A stretch of DNA of 64,000 nucleotides, from NCBI GenBank assembly GCA_963277665.1, contig OY728147.1:1266469424-1266533423 (forward strand), written 5' to 3'. Shown here piece by piece: positions 26,089 to 38,515 of the stretch. This DNA comes from Viscum album (Eukaryota > Streptophyta > Magnoliopsida > Santalales > Viscaceae). Made by a program: the position numbers and the translations under genes. Position 1 is the stretch's first letter. The number at the start of each line of letters is the position of its first letter. The notes under the pieces were generated by a model, which worked only from the letters and a program-made list of their open reading frames with translations, ran no database searches and was not told the DNA's origin.

Positions 26089-27370
26089 TTTTTTTTACAG
26101 AGCCTCGGAAAGGTGCCTTATCTTCCACCTATGATGCTTAGGGTTTTGACTAAAAATTATTCCCCTTCCCCCTCCAGCCTGGGTCAGTTCGGTGGCTTCT
26201 TGGGTGTCGTCTTGGTGGGGCGCATCCAGTCTCGGAGTGGCGTGACTAGATCTGGCGGAGTTTCGCTATTTATGGGCCTTTAGTGGTAACACAGCTTGGT
26301 GGAGTAAAACATTCGGACTGGAGTCCTGGACTTTAAGAAACGACGTGAATCAACCTCCCAACGATGTCTTGGTCTCACTCAGCTCTGATTGGCTCGGTTC
26401 GGTGCGGCTTGGTTCGTATCGTGTCGATGGTCTGGTTTTGGTTCTTTTTGCCTGATATGGCCTGGTATCATCTCTTATAGGTTTCCGATGTAGCTCCATG
26501 ACAGATCTGAAGCATCTTGGAGGGGGGGATCTTGATTTGGGTGCGGTTGTGAGTTTTTTATTTCTTTTTGGTTTGTTTATTAGAGGATTTGTCCTTTTGC
26601 TGTGAATTTGGTGATCTTTAGTTCTGGTTTGTCGTAGCTGGTTCTCCCCTGCTCCTCTTAGGGTTTGGTGTTTCCACCATCTTGCTTCGGAACCTGATTA
26701 TAGTGTAGTCTTGGTTTTTATTATAATAGATCCATGTCCAGAGTGACGTTTCTATTACTGGACGATCAGGATTCCCTCATCAGTGGCATTTCCTTAGCAC
26801 GAGTTTGGTACATCTAGTCTTAGGTGATAATGGATTGGACTCGTGTCTCTTGGATTTCCTTTTGGGCTTCTTTGGATTTAATGGTTGGGGTTCTCCTGGA
26901 GTGCGGAGGGGTCTTCCCGGATGGTGGTTGTTGGTGTTGTTATGGAATCACGTTTTCTTGGAACTTTTAAAAAAAATTGGGTTGGCTTTTGAGACTCTGA
27001 TTACAACAATTTAGCCGGACTCATCCTCAAGGAACATGCAACAGAGGAGGATTCAGAGCGGGCAGTTCCCCTATGAAGGTGGGCTGGAATTGGATGTTTG
27101 AGAGGGTAAGGTGTCAGGCTCAGATCGGGCCTGTGCTTTGACATAGGACACTTACTAGTCATACTATCTTACATTAGTGAAGTGCTTTTACTTGTTTTAA
27201 ATGCTAGGGAGATGCAGATCCAAGGTGTCAATCTGGGTTTTTTTCTTGATCTTTAGATCATGGTATGCTTTTTCCCATGAATCCTCTTCATGTTTCCCCC
27301 TGTAATCCCTTAAAAGGTTGTTTATCATATCATGTAATAAAAAATATAAGGCCTTCGAGCCATCAGAGGT
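26089..27370 (-). mobile_element. Insert D: GC-rich non-LTR retroposon, identity unknown
   Basis: A 1282-bp block with clearly higher GC and many CG dinucleotides, set in 28-30% GC DNA. It interrupts a leader motif of the C LTR. The left edge begins with eight T, which on the minus strand is an A tail preceded by CCGAGGCTCTGT; with the 14-bp TSD this suggests minus-strand L1-type retroposition. Against that, the right end reads GTAATAAAAAATATAAGGCC then TTCGAGCC on the plus strand, much like the 3' end of a plant LINE in plus orientation. The two ends also share an imperfect inverted match (AAGGTGCCTTAT and AAGGCCTTAT). No RT or endonuclease motif was found; frames at 26011-26283 and 26805-27014 are unrecognised. 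Confidence 0.6.
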
Positions 27371-27384
27371 GGTCGTATATACGC
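27371..27384. repeat. Right target-site duplication of insert D
   Basis: GGTCGTATATACGC, the less decayed of the two copies (see 26075). Confidence 0.85.
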
Positions 27385-28119
27385 ATGAATGCTACTTTAA
27401 TTTATCTTTTGTATTAAAATAATAAAATGTAAATGATTTATATGTATATTATAATTACATAATAATATTTATGTGATATATGTTACATTTTTTATTAAAA
27501 TCATCCTTTATATGTTCTGTGTATAGTGTGAATGAGTCACATCACTTTGACTTGGCAGTAGTATACACTTCCACCAATGATATTATCATATTTATACAAA
27601 GTTTAATATATAATGGTATGTGTTATAAAATAATTAAATAAGAACAAATACATAATAAATATCATATATATCATATATATAAATTTAATTTCTATCATAA
27701 TTTCCACTATGAGAGGTTGTAAAAGAAAAATGATCAATCATCATTTCATGAGGTGGTTGTTCACCATACACGTAAATAATATGTTCGTTACCCATTTGAT
27801 TGAATTGTGTGTATCTGGAGGTCAATATATTAACATAAAAAAATGTTAGAATATTTTGGATACTGGTTTTGTTATATAATCATGTAATAAGAATATTTGA
27901 GGGAGTGGGTAATGGAAATAAAACTGAAGAGTTTAAGGAAAGATGTAACCTCTTAATCATGTAACTCGTTTTAGTTTGTACAGAAAGGATTCCTTGGATT
28001 TATTTATTACCAAAGGTATGATTCATGGATTAAGTAGGTATTTTTTATAGTAAATTTTTCAAATCATTTTCAAACCTAAGTGGTTTGGGTGGTGTGATGA
28101 AGTGGGAGGGGTGGTGGCC

Positions 28120-28126
28120 TTTTATA
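28120..28126 (-). promoter_or_regulatory. TATA box of C 5' LTR
   Basis: TTTTATA on the plus strand inside GGTGGCCTTTTATAAGGGAGGGG, matching 20156 in the partner. As the 5' LTR of a minus-strand element, this copy would have driven transcription of C. Confidence 0.65.
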
Positions 28127-29932
28127 AGGGAGGGGAGAGGCACTCTTGCAAATACTAAAAGGTATTCACTAATTTGAGATATAATTTACCTGATATGTCT
28201 GAAAAATCAAACAAAATAGTGCATTAAATGGTAAAAATTGTTTATAACAACCTCCACCAAACAAAAAAATTTCTTTTTAATAATTTGGTTCTTTAGCTTT
28301 TATGATTCTTCAATTTTATCATTCTGGATTTTAATAAAGAATATAGTTTCCTCTCCTATGTAATTTTACCATTAAGAATAAAATAAAGTGAGATATATTA
28401 GAAAATTTTGATACAATTTATTTTTAATATGATATATAATTTATAAAATAAAAATCCATGTTTTTTAATTAATTTTAAAACAAGTTCACATGACACACTA
28501 AAACACAACCTAAAAATGAACTGCGTTTAAAATGTTTTTACAGTATATGAGTCAATATATTAATTATAAAAGATAAAATGGTCCATTAATATATCATATT
28601 TAATATTTATTAACACTTACAAATCATTTTTTAGAATACAATATTTTTATTAATTTTAAATCTTGTAATAATTTATAATTTTTTTTGTAAAAATAACAAC
28701 AATGTCAATTTTGAGATTATTTATTTAATTTTAATTTTCAAATATCAAAGAATTTATTTTTTAATTAAATTATATTTGGTTTATAGTTTTTTATAAACTA
28801 TATTCATCTACAAAAATAATTATATATAATAATTAATTCAATCTACATCGCTTTTAATAATTATTGTATCATTTAATTTAGTTGATTATCAAATAAATAA
28901 TCACCATGTTTGTCTTCCTTCAGAATTTTAATTAACTAAATCATCCTTAAAATTTAATGATAAATTACATGATAAAATTAATCCATTTATCTTTCTAAAT
29001 GATATGTATAGTCAAAGATATAATGTTATTTACAAATCTCAATGTTTTATAAATATTTAATGTAAGGAATGTTCCCTTTTTGCATTTTTCCTTAAATAAC
29101 ATTTTATATGGTGCACTTCAATATAATGACATCCAAATAAACCTTAAAATTATGAAAATTAGGATATTTTTTCAAACTTTTGGTACCTAATGTTTTTTGG
29201 ATAAGATTCCAGGTCATTTTGGCCCTTAAGATTAAAGTTTAATCCCTTATTAATCTTAATTTTACCTTCATCCCCATAATTAATTTTAATCACATCCACT
29301 TATCATTTTGGTCACAAATTAATTTGAACTTATTAGACCAAAAATATTATACTAATTACAACTTTTTATGTACTTTTTTTAATTCAAATTATATAAGTGG
29401 GAAAACTAAGATTAACTCTAATCCCGCAAACATGGTGATAAAGTGGGTTTTTAAATTAAAGACATTCAAATGTTCAATAAGTTTTTCTATCTAATTTAAA
29501 TATAAAAATTATTTTAATAAACTACATTGGGTTAGCATATATATAATTTATCTATTAAAACTTTACGATCAAATTTAAAATATAATTCAACATTAATAAT
29601 TATTTAAAAGAAACTGCATTTTTTAACTAAAATGCAGTATTTTTTACTATTCATATGGAAATGAAACTTCTTGGAAAAATACCAAAAAATCACCTTAAGA
29701 TAATTTTGATATTAAAAATCCAAAAATGAATTTTATTTTTCCAAATATAATTTATAAATTTTTTAATAAGGTGTCCCATTAAAAGGTGGTAAAACTCGGT
29801 TTTGTGTAAAAATTAATCCCATTTTTTATATAGAATAAGAATAACAAGGTGTTTCATATAAATAAATATAGGCACAAAATTAATTTTATTCTAAAATTAA
29901 AACATTTTAATGTATTGGGGTCTTATAGATTT

Positions 29933-30470
29933 AGTGATCTAGTAGTTTTATGGCCCTTAACATGCTATTAAGAGTTTGAGTAAAGGGTATATGCCAGTGT
30001 AACGAGGGCCCCTTAGAGAGAGGTGGGTTCCATTTGCTATGGAGTTTCTATGTCCTTGAGATGATAGGATTCATTTTTATTCTCATTAAGTATTGGATTT
30101 TACTATATCAAGACTGGGTGGATTATTATCACTACTAGGTAACATTCATATCACCTGAGGGAGACATGTATATCTATAAGGTTGAAAATGATATCTAAGC
30201 GGATTGAGCTGGACCCAAGTGAATTGGACTAAGAAGTATGACAACCTAGTTAGATGGTCTCCTTATGAGAGATTAGGGAATGCCTTTGGTATAATTTTCT
30301 TCATTTATGGAACATTTTAGGTACATCTTCCCTGAAGACTTCTTTGTCGTACCTTCTTAGAGAGAAATTGAGTTCACTATTGGGCTAGTTCCAGGTGTAG
30401 AACCAGTGTCTACTCATCCATATATAATGGAACAAAGAGAGCTCTAGGAACTCAAGAAGAATCTTAATGT
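29933..30470 (+). pseudogene. Element B protease to RT linker remnant
   Basis: Element B resumes here after C. The first 350 bp are too decayed to show the protease active site. At about 30320-30410 the reading FPEDFFVVPS, a stop, REIEFTIGLVPGVEPVSTHPY closely matches the gypsy linker ([30 protein letters not shown]). Next comes QREL-ELKKNL, the start of RT. Confidence 0.75.
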
Positions 30471-31240
30471 CTTATAGGATATGGGTTTTATTATACCCAA
30501 AACATCACCACGGTGTTCACCCATCCTTTTCACCAAGAAGGGGGATTTTAATCTTTGATTGTGTGTGGATTAGCATCAATTGAACAAGGAAATGGTGAAT
30601 AAAATATATCCACTTACTTATATAGTCAAACTCTTTGACCATATATTGGTAGAATGTATTTCATCTAAGATTGATTCGAGGTCGGGCTACCATCAAGTAT
30701 GCATTAGACCATCATACAAAACACATATAATATTTCAGAGTAGATATATCTTGTACAGGTATATGGTCTTGTTATTTTGTCTAAAGATAATGACTACAGT
30801 CTTCATGGATTTTACGAATAAGGATTTCCACTTGTATCTTGATTCCTTCAGGGTAGTCGTCGTAGATGATGTCTTGGTGTACTCGGGCTCTACAGACGAC
30901 CATTCCAATCATCTTTATATCATTTTGAGTACACTGAGAGAGAATCAGTTATATTCCATGCTTACTAAATGCCACTTTTGTATTATTAAGTTTCACTTCA
31001 TGGGTTATATCATATTTGATCTAGGCATATCTATTGACCCATAGAAGTTTATCACCATGGTTTCCAGGGAGTATCCCAAGAATGTGTTTGAAATAAAGAT
31101 CTTAATGGGGATTACTCAGTATTACAAGAAATTAATTAATGATTTCTCATGCCTAGAAGTTCAACTTATGGGATTTAATAAGAAGGGTGTGAAATTATAT
31201 TGTAAATTATCTTTTGAGATAGTTTTTTAAGAGTTAAAGG
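30471..31240 (+). pseudogene. Element B reverse transcriptase remnant
   Basis: Readable gypsy RT: MGFIIPKTSPRCSPILFTKKG, then the uninterrupted frame 30580-31044 (154 codons) with CISSKIDSRSGYHQV at codons 26-40, VVVVDDVLVYSGS at 92-104, and LRENQLYSMLTKCHF. All three catalytic aspartates (codons 32, 96, 97) survive. The FGLTNAP block is destroyed (FCLKIMTTV) and the reading has stops before and after this frame. It is a fragment of a dead gene, although the longest clean RT stretch inside the nest. Confidence 0.93.
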
Positions 31241-31780
31241 GAAGACTCACCTCAGATCTGATCATGATTCTTCTTGAGCTGGGTAGAAGCTATATTGTTT
31301 ACTATGATTCTTATGAAATTAGACATAGTGCAGTTCTGATGCAAGGTGATTGATTCATGGAATATATATCCTAACATTTGAGTTCTCAGGATCAGAATTA
31401 TCATATGCATGATCATGATCTAGCAACCATGGTTCATGATTTTCCCTGTTAGAGGCACTTTTTTGGGTTAGCGGTTTATTGTTTATGCATACCATAAAAG
31501 TCTCAAATATGTCTCCACTCAATGAGACATGAATATGAGGAATCGTATGAGGTTTTAATACCTACAGTCATTCGACATTAATCATGCATAGGTGCATTTT
31601 AATGGGAATGCCGTGGATGATGCATTGATCCAGAAAAATCATATGAAAGTGATCAAGGAGGCCGGAAATGTGTGGTAGTCCATGGATTTGTTTACTAAAA
31701 TTCATATTGAGGTTCAAGATATACAATAGAAATCTAATCAAATAGCTCTAGTAGTGACTCCCCTCACCTATAACAGGTAT
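31241..31780 (+). pseudogene. Element B RNase H remnant
   Basis: RLTSDLIMILLE, GRSYIVYYDSYEIRHSAVLMQG matches the gypsy RNase H start (P-L--P------YCDAS--GLG-VLMQ). The catalytic Asp is kept in YYDS near 31300. Later, in another frame, VHFNGNAVDDALIQKN (about 31590-31640) corresponds to the HPGKANVVADALSRK end. At least two frameshifts. Confidence 0.88.
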
Positions 31781-33240
31781 TTAAGATGCATTTATTGGAT
31801 TATGAGGGCCTTTTCTTGAGGGAGATCATCATAGGAGAGAACGCACATCCTTTTTGGGTTGTTTATGGCAGTGAGACCTTACTCTTCCATGGATGAGTAT
31901 GGGTGACTTCTGGTATATGGGAAGAGATGATGAGGGAATAACATGACCCAATTTTCAATTTTTATACTAGGATTACCAAGATATATCAAGACATGTGTAG
32001 TAAGTGTTGGTGTCCATGTATGAAGAGGCATATATTATGATTTATCACTCGGTGCTCCACATGTCAGTAGGTAAAGGTATAACACCAGTGACCTACTTGA
32101 CTTCTATACTCAATCTCAATTTCTAAGTGGAAATGGAATGAAATCACTATGTATGTTGTGAAAGTATTTCCTAGATACCCTTGAGTCATCAATTCAAAAT
32201 GGGTGATCATATATTAGCTTACCTAGGTTTCAAACATCATACTAATCCAAGAGACCTTCTCTTTTGATGAGTTAAGAAGGATTTTAAACATGAGAAATAA
32301 TGAGTCTTCATATTGAGCCTCATTATATCATTTAGAATATAAATTCCTTCTTCACTTCACAATTATGGAAAGGGTATTAGAAGTAACTAGGTTCACATGT
32401 GCTCTTGAGTACTACATATACCCCTCTTACTGATGGGCAGTCCGAGTAGACGATTTAGGAGTTAGAGGATATGTTGTGGGCCTCTATCCTTGATTTTTGA
32501 GATTCCTAAGAGAATAATATTATTTTGGAAAATATATACTACAATAAAAACTTGAAATAAATGATTCATATGGATCCATATGAGGCCCTATATGGTAGAC
32601 CATTCAGTTCACCTTTATTCTGGCTGGAGGCAGGTTAGGTAGCTCTACTAGGTCCTCATCTTGTTCGGGAGACTTCTAAGAAAGTTCAGCTGATTCAGAT
32701 AAATATGGTTGTAGTTCAATCTTTGTAGAAGTCTTATAATGATAATAATCATATACATATGAATTTATAGGTGGGACATGGGGTATTTTTATTTGTATTA
32801 CCCTGATTGTTTGATAGATGAATCAGGTGACAAGGAAAGTTATGGTCGAGATATGTAAGGCCTTTTGACATAGTAGAGAGAGTTGCACCATTACCCTATA
32901 GATTTCTGTTAACTAAAAGGTACCATGTCATGCATGATTCATTACATGTATCTTATATTTGGAGTATCATGTCAATATGTATCATTTTATTGACCCTAAT
33001 GATATGAAGAGAGAAGTTGATACGTCCTTTTAGGAGTGTTTGATAAGTATCATTGATAAGATATGGATGTTTTTATGAGGTAGGTTAGTTCCTCTTTTTG
33101 GAGTGTGATGGTATCATGGTCGTGTACATGAAGATTAATGGTTCTAGGAGGTCGATGTACATGCTGAGTGGCTTGAACTCTTCCCATAAAACGTTCTACT
33201 AACCTCAGAACGAAAACTCAGGGTCAATTTGTCTTAAGCA
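31781..33240 (+). pseudogene. Element B integrase remnant with C-terminal chromodomain-like tail
   Basis: Decayed core at 32090-32530, including a damaged TDGQSE block near 32435. Better preserved is the C-terminal part around 32850-32960: SRYVRPFDIVERVAPLPYRF and HDSLHVSYIWSI, matching the GPFEI--RVG-VAYRL and HDVFHVS-L-KY motifs. At 33030-33215 IIDKIWMF, WYHGRVHED, EVDVHAEWLELFP resembles the chromodomain-like tail of Tekay elements, thought in the family to guide insertion to heterochromatin. AATTTGTCTTAAGCATGGGAGG next to the LTR resembles the usual polypurine region. Confidence 0.82.
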
Positions 33241-33248
33241 TGGGAGGT

Positions 33249-35998
33249 GTCACATCCAAAACTTTCATAAAGGTATGGACCACTAATTTTTATTTCATAT
33301 TCATTTAAAGGGACCTAATTATGATTCCTAATCAAGTAAGAAAATCCCTTGGGTGCATTTGGAGGTTTTTCGGAGCCTAAAACCCCGAAAAACAAAGAGA
33401 ATATTGGGTCAAACATTTTGTCTGCAACTGTGTGAATCATGGTGTACAGTTATGCGAGCCATATGTAATTTGTGTCAGAGATACTTCTCAAGGTATTCAC
33501 ATGGTTATTAAAAACATTTTTCAAGCCTTTTTATGTTCCCTAAGTAGAAATTATTATATCATGGTTGGCGCACATTTTGGCCAAACTGTTGGAAGTGAAA
33601 AATGGGTGATTTTATGGTTTTCCCCCATTAAATGATTTAAGGAAAACCTTTCTCTCCTATTTTGTTTCCTCTAGAGAATTATCTTCTTAATCTCTATTTG
33701 AAACTCTACCCCCCCCCCCCAAGAACCTAATAATCAATGTTTAGAATCTATACGAACTTTGATTCATCCACCATCGGATCCCTTGGAATGATAATCATCT
33801 TTAATACTTTATAGTTATAAATTCTATCTATTGTGTTATTTTAGCATAAGCTCATATTCCAAATTTTTAGGTAATTTTATGGTTTCATAATTTTCTTCCA
33901 ACCTATATTGACTAAAATATTGATATTAGATGAAGAAATTTATATAAGGATAATTTAAGTGGTCATATCATTTCTCTTTAATTTTGTTGTGTTTCATAAA
34001 TTATGTCGTTGTGCCGCTCCCCAAGAAATTCTGGTGAAGCCTCCAAAATGTGAATTTAATCATTTTGAGTAGTTTAAATCATTTGTTATGGTCCTAATTT
34101 AGAGTTCATCACCTTAATGTTGAATTTTCTTGTATTATCCTACCCATTGGGTGGGATATTACTTTAGAGTCATTTTGTCCTTCGTCAAAAAATGTTTAAC
34201 ATCCCATGAGGTGTGTTGTCCTAAAAATTGTCCCTTAAGTAGTTATGTTAAATTATTTAGGCTGATGATCCATATCTTATTCCCCTATGCACCATGATAT
34301 TAAATAAGTTATCTAGTTAATTTATTTTGGTCTTAGTGCATAAATTATTCTTCCTTATGAATCAGATGGAAATTTTCCAATGAAATACTTTGTAAATTAT
34401 GCCAAATATTATTTAATGACTTGAATAAAATGTAAAGGCCCATAAATTGAGCTATTTTTAAATTAATAAGGAATTTGAAAAAAGTTACTAGACCTTTCCC
34501 CATTCCACATATGGTTGGTTAGGTCGAATGTATTTGTCAAGTGTTTATGCCTTCATCCATGTGACTCAAATAATATTGATAAATGGTTTTCCTTAACCAA
34601 TACAACTTATGATGTAAATGATTAATTAAATCTAATATACTTTTTTATATATTATCTATTTGTTTATTTTTTGTATAGTTTCCATAGTGATGAGGTATAA
34701 CCATGGGGGATTTGACTTAATGGCCCCTTGTACAGACTCTCGTGATGTTTTTAGACGTTGTAAAATTTTTCTAAATGAATTGGGAGTGATATCAGTTATT
34801 ATTGGGATGGGCTTGCCTTATGTTATTTTACTTTTCCTCTAGATGAGTGATTCTAGTTCCATAGGGGGCCCATGGATAGTCTTTATGACACATTTGGTTA
34901 TATCATTCCATGAGAGAGACTCAGGACCTGATGTGCGATTCTAGGTCCGAACTCATTGGAAATTTCATACTATTTTTACTTCATGCCAGAGTGACAAATG
35001 GGACATAAAAATTGGGTCACATTGGTTGGAATCCTAGAATTGGAATTTGATCAAGATCTTTGAACGATATTTATAAATTCATTCTATATTTCCATGGATA
35101 TTCTCAAGGTGTCTCGACATGTTTTATAAATAGATTAATAAAAAAATTCAAAGGAAATATATATTTCCAAATGAGAAATGGATAGTTCATTAGAAAAATG
35201 CAGGGATGTGTCCTCCAATCCCAATCACAAGATTGGGAACAATTCACCATATTACATAACACCTTACCATTGCAGGTCCTATCTGTTCAGACACATTGGC
35301 TTAGGTTAAAGAATGTATTTGGGCATGTGACCAACTGGAATTGAGTACAATGCTTTTAGTTATTAATCATGTTTTCCATTTAAACAGTTATGAAAAATTA
35401 TTCTTATTTATAATGAATGGAATGGAAATCCATTAACAATGTGGGTTATTAAATACTCATATTATGTCTCATAACTTACTTGGGATCATTTGGGGCATGT
35501 GTAGGACTTTTGATTTTATGTATTGACAAAGGTAAGTAGACAGCTTCAAATGCTTGATTTACATTTCTTGGATGTATTTGGGAGCAGTAGATTGATCTTA
35601 TGCTTGATATGCTTAGTGTATTAATTTTTGGAATATTTTTTTTTCATCATGTTGTGGATGCCTGTACCCCCTTCCCCTACTTAGTAACTTTCATATAGAC
35701 ATGACATATTATTATCATCAGTTACTTCTATTTAGTTATTTATCTTCCATACATTAATTATTTATCTTTTATGTTCATAGTTTTTTTTACTACTATATGT
35801 ATATTGTTATTGTTTCTTTTGTTTTTTATATGTATTTCTACACTCTATTATGATCAATGAGGGAATATTCACCCCACTAAATTACCTAAGTCCCTCGTTG
35901 TTAGACAAAAGCCTCTAGAGTTTAGGGAGATGTGCTTGAGATATTGTGGCTAACCTTCTGGTGGACCTGTTGGGTGTCACTCTGGGCAGGATGCTACA
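33249..35998 (+). mobile_element. Element B, 3' LTR
   Basis: A 2750-bp partner of 12681-15479, from TGTCACATCC to GGATGCTACA. It contains a run of 12 C at 33709-33720 that the partner lacks. Candidate TATAAA at 35125-35130. The open frames 33432-33635 and 34660-34842 are not genes. Confidence 0.9.
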
Positions 35999-36003
35999 CC
36001 TAG
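35999..36003. repeat. Right target-site duplication of element B
   Basis: CCTAG, identical to 12676-12680. Confidence 0.88.
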
Positions 36004-36064
36004 ATTCATGGGAAAGGAAACACAATAAGGGTGATCTAAAATGATCAGTAAGGATTAAGTACAG

Positions 36065-36300
36065 TGGATGATATCATGAATCAATCAACATAATCATGGA
36101 AAGTTAAACAACTGAACACATATTGTATTTATATAGTTTGACTAGAATAATTAATATGGTAAGTTAAATCAATAAAAAAAATATTACATTTAATAAATAA
36201 CATGAATATCATAACTGGAGAAGGAATAATCAATATGGAAAGGTAAATAACTAAAAATACATTCCATTTCTTCAATAAACTAAGAATGAAATGAATCTAG
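36065..36300. repeat. Tandem repeat, about 3 x 75 bp, in left LTR of A
   Basis: Three diverged units of the form AATCAATATGGAAAG-TAAATAACT-AAAACACATTCCATTT-ATCAATAA, near 36065, 36140 and 36220. The right LTR has the same three (42640-42840). Element C has a single unit at the matching place (about 18085), so the triplication is specific to the A subfamily. Confidence 0.7.
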
Positions 36301-37739
36301 AGATAATATCATTGGGAAAATTTCAGGGATAATAATAACTGAATTATCAATTAATGGAATTATTAATTATTGAATTTCATTATCTTAGGAATCATGATAC
36401 CATTATTTTCAAGTCCTTTCCTAGGATAGTTAAAATAGATGGGTAGGTATACACCAGAAACCCAATTAACTAAGGCTGGACAACCGATTCATCTCATGAA
36501 ACTATAAATTCATCAAAGGGATATATATAACTAGGACCCACCCCTATCTACATGTACAATGAATTCATAATGTTTCAAATTATTTATTTAATACATGTAC
36601 AATATGCCTAATCAAAAAAAACATATCGACTAAGGAATACATAATAACAGTAATTTCCACAGTTAATCAAATATCATTCAATGTAAACACTATTAAATAA
36701 ATGTTATACACTTTTGGAAATTATCATATCCATGATATAAATAATGTGGATAATAAAATTATTATATGATATAAAGAAAACATTATAAGATTCCATCAAA
36801 AAGAGTATAATCAATCCCAAGAGAATGTGAGATTGTTGAATAGGTACTTAACTTCTTGGTAACTTTAAAATTATATCCCCTTAAAATAAAAAACATTTAT
36901 TATAATAGTCACCATCATAAATAAATAATTATTCATGTTAAATACATAAAATTTTCATGATATACACCACATAAAATTGAATAGGTTCATAATATAAACC
37001 ACGTCTCAATGCAATAGAAATTGATATTAAATATCCTACCATGATAATAACGTTGAAGGGAAAATTAATAAATGAATTTATTATGTGTATGAAATAAAAA
37101 TCCATATAAAAAAAGTTTAAATAAAACATATGATAACAAAATTTCATTACACAAATAATATTATAATATAAAACAAAAAGAAAATGGAATATAACATAGT
37201 GAAAAGATATTGTTTAATTAAATTCTTTACCAATTTTTAATTATCAATTTAAATCCCCAAGGATGAAATAAATTAAATTGAAACATAAAATAAAATTAAT
37301 TATTAATGATTCATGATATTACATGTAAAATGTCCTATATATATAACATATAAAATAAATTAGTATCATAACATTACACTATAACTCAATGAAGGGAAAT
37401 TGAGATGAATCCCCTTACCTCATTCTTTATTTTGGTGAAATGTGAACTAACATTATGTATAATGGTTTTAAGGGGATTTTAAATTCATTAAATAATAATA
37501 TTCATATTTATAATATTATATATTATTTTATTATAACATTTTATCCCCTGTTTTTTAATAATATTCTATTATTTTCATTATTTTTCCTGTTAATTGTCTT
37601 GTTTTCTAATGTTTGTTTTGTCATGAACATTTCAGTTCTTATGAATATTATATATATCCTAGATATAAAAAATTATATTAATGTTATAAATATAATTTTT
37701 TCATTAGACACATTTTTTGAATAATTTTCAAAATTTCAA

Positions 37740-38200
37740 CACGGATAATGGATCACATTACTTCGTGGAGACAATAGGTCATATGTATCCATGGGAGACG
37801 TTATCATTCACTTTACAGGTAAAATGGTAAGTAAGTGTACGATATAATTTTACTATTAAATATCATGTAATATATATAACATATATTCATTAAAAATATA
37901 ATTATTATATTTCTCGTAAATCATAATTGAGGGACGAAACACATTACTTCGCTAGGCGGTAGTCTTTCGTACACATTAGTGACATTACCATATTTTTAAT
38001 GGAATATAATATAAGAATTTACATGTTATATTATAATTACAAAAGTATAATAATATCTTAAATATAATAAAAATTTGTTAAATCCATTATTATATGCATC
38101 CTTGATTTTTAGTGATAAAAAATAAATTACATCGGTTCATTATGTTGTAGTTGGTCGTAAAAACGATCAATAGTTTTATTTCCCATTTGTTGGAAGAAAA
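37740..38200 (+). repeat. Three copies of the family leader motif in left LTR of A
   Basis: Copies at about 37742-37805 (GGATCACATTACTTCGTGGAG, AATAGGTCATATG), 37930-37990 (ACACATTACTTCG, GGCGGTAGTC, CGTACACATTAG) and 38120-38200 (CATCGGTTCAT, TAGTTGGTCGT, GATCAATAGTTTTATTTCCC). Spacing about 190 bp. See 44282 for the best-preserved set. Confidence 0.65.
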
Positions 38201-38508
38201 TATGGATACATATAACTACTATATAATAATAAAATCTTAGTATATTTAATAATCATAGGTTATTATATAACCATTGTTTAATAATACTTTAAGTAGGTGG
38301 AAGAAGAAATAAAATAAAAATTCTTGTTTAAGAACATTGTATATTCTTCAGACAACTCCTTTAAATTAGAAACAAAATCTTCCCTATGTTGGATTTTTTT
38401 AATACAATGGGTATATGATGTTTTTAGGGTATTAAGGAAGTTATTTTGTTAAGTAATGGCTGAACCAAATGGATTTGGAATTGTGAATTAGAGAGGAGAG
38501 GGGAGGCC

Positions 38509-38515
38509 TTTTATA
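38509..38515 (-). promoter_or_regulatory. TATA box of left LTR of A
   Basis: TTTTATA on the plus strand within GGGGAGGCCTTTTATAATTGGGG, the counterpart of the TATA blocks in C and G. Confidence 0.6.

Larger units (their letters stand above)
24433..29927 (-). mobile_element. Element C, 5' LTR, interrupted by insert D
   Basis: Partner of 17770-21975. It starts TGGTAACACCCCAACCCCAG and ends GGGGTCTTATA on the plus strand, the decayed inverse of a TGTAAGACCCC start. Without D and its extra TSD copy it measures about 4.2 kb. It keeps the 30-bp tandem array (24911-25029), the leader motifs (about 26047-26088 continuing at 27385, then about 27530 and 27735) and the TATA box. No genes are supported. 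Confidence 0.88.

Noticed and set aside
26089..27370. Insert D as a MULE or hAT DNA transposon with inverted ends
   Set aside because: The TSD is 14 bp, not 8-11, the terminal match is short and gapped, and there is a T8 (A-tail) edge; non-LTR retroposition fits better.
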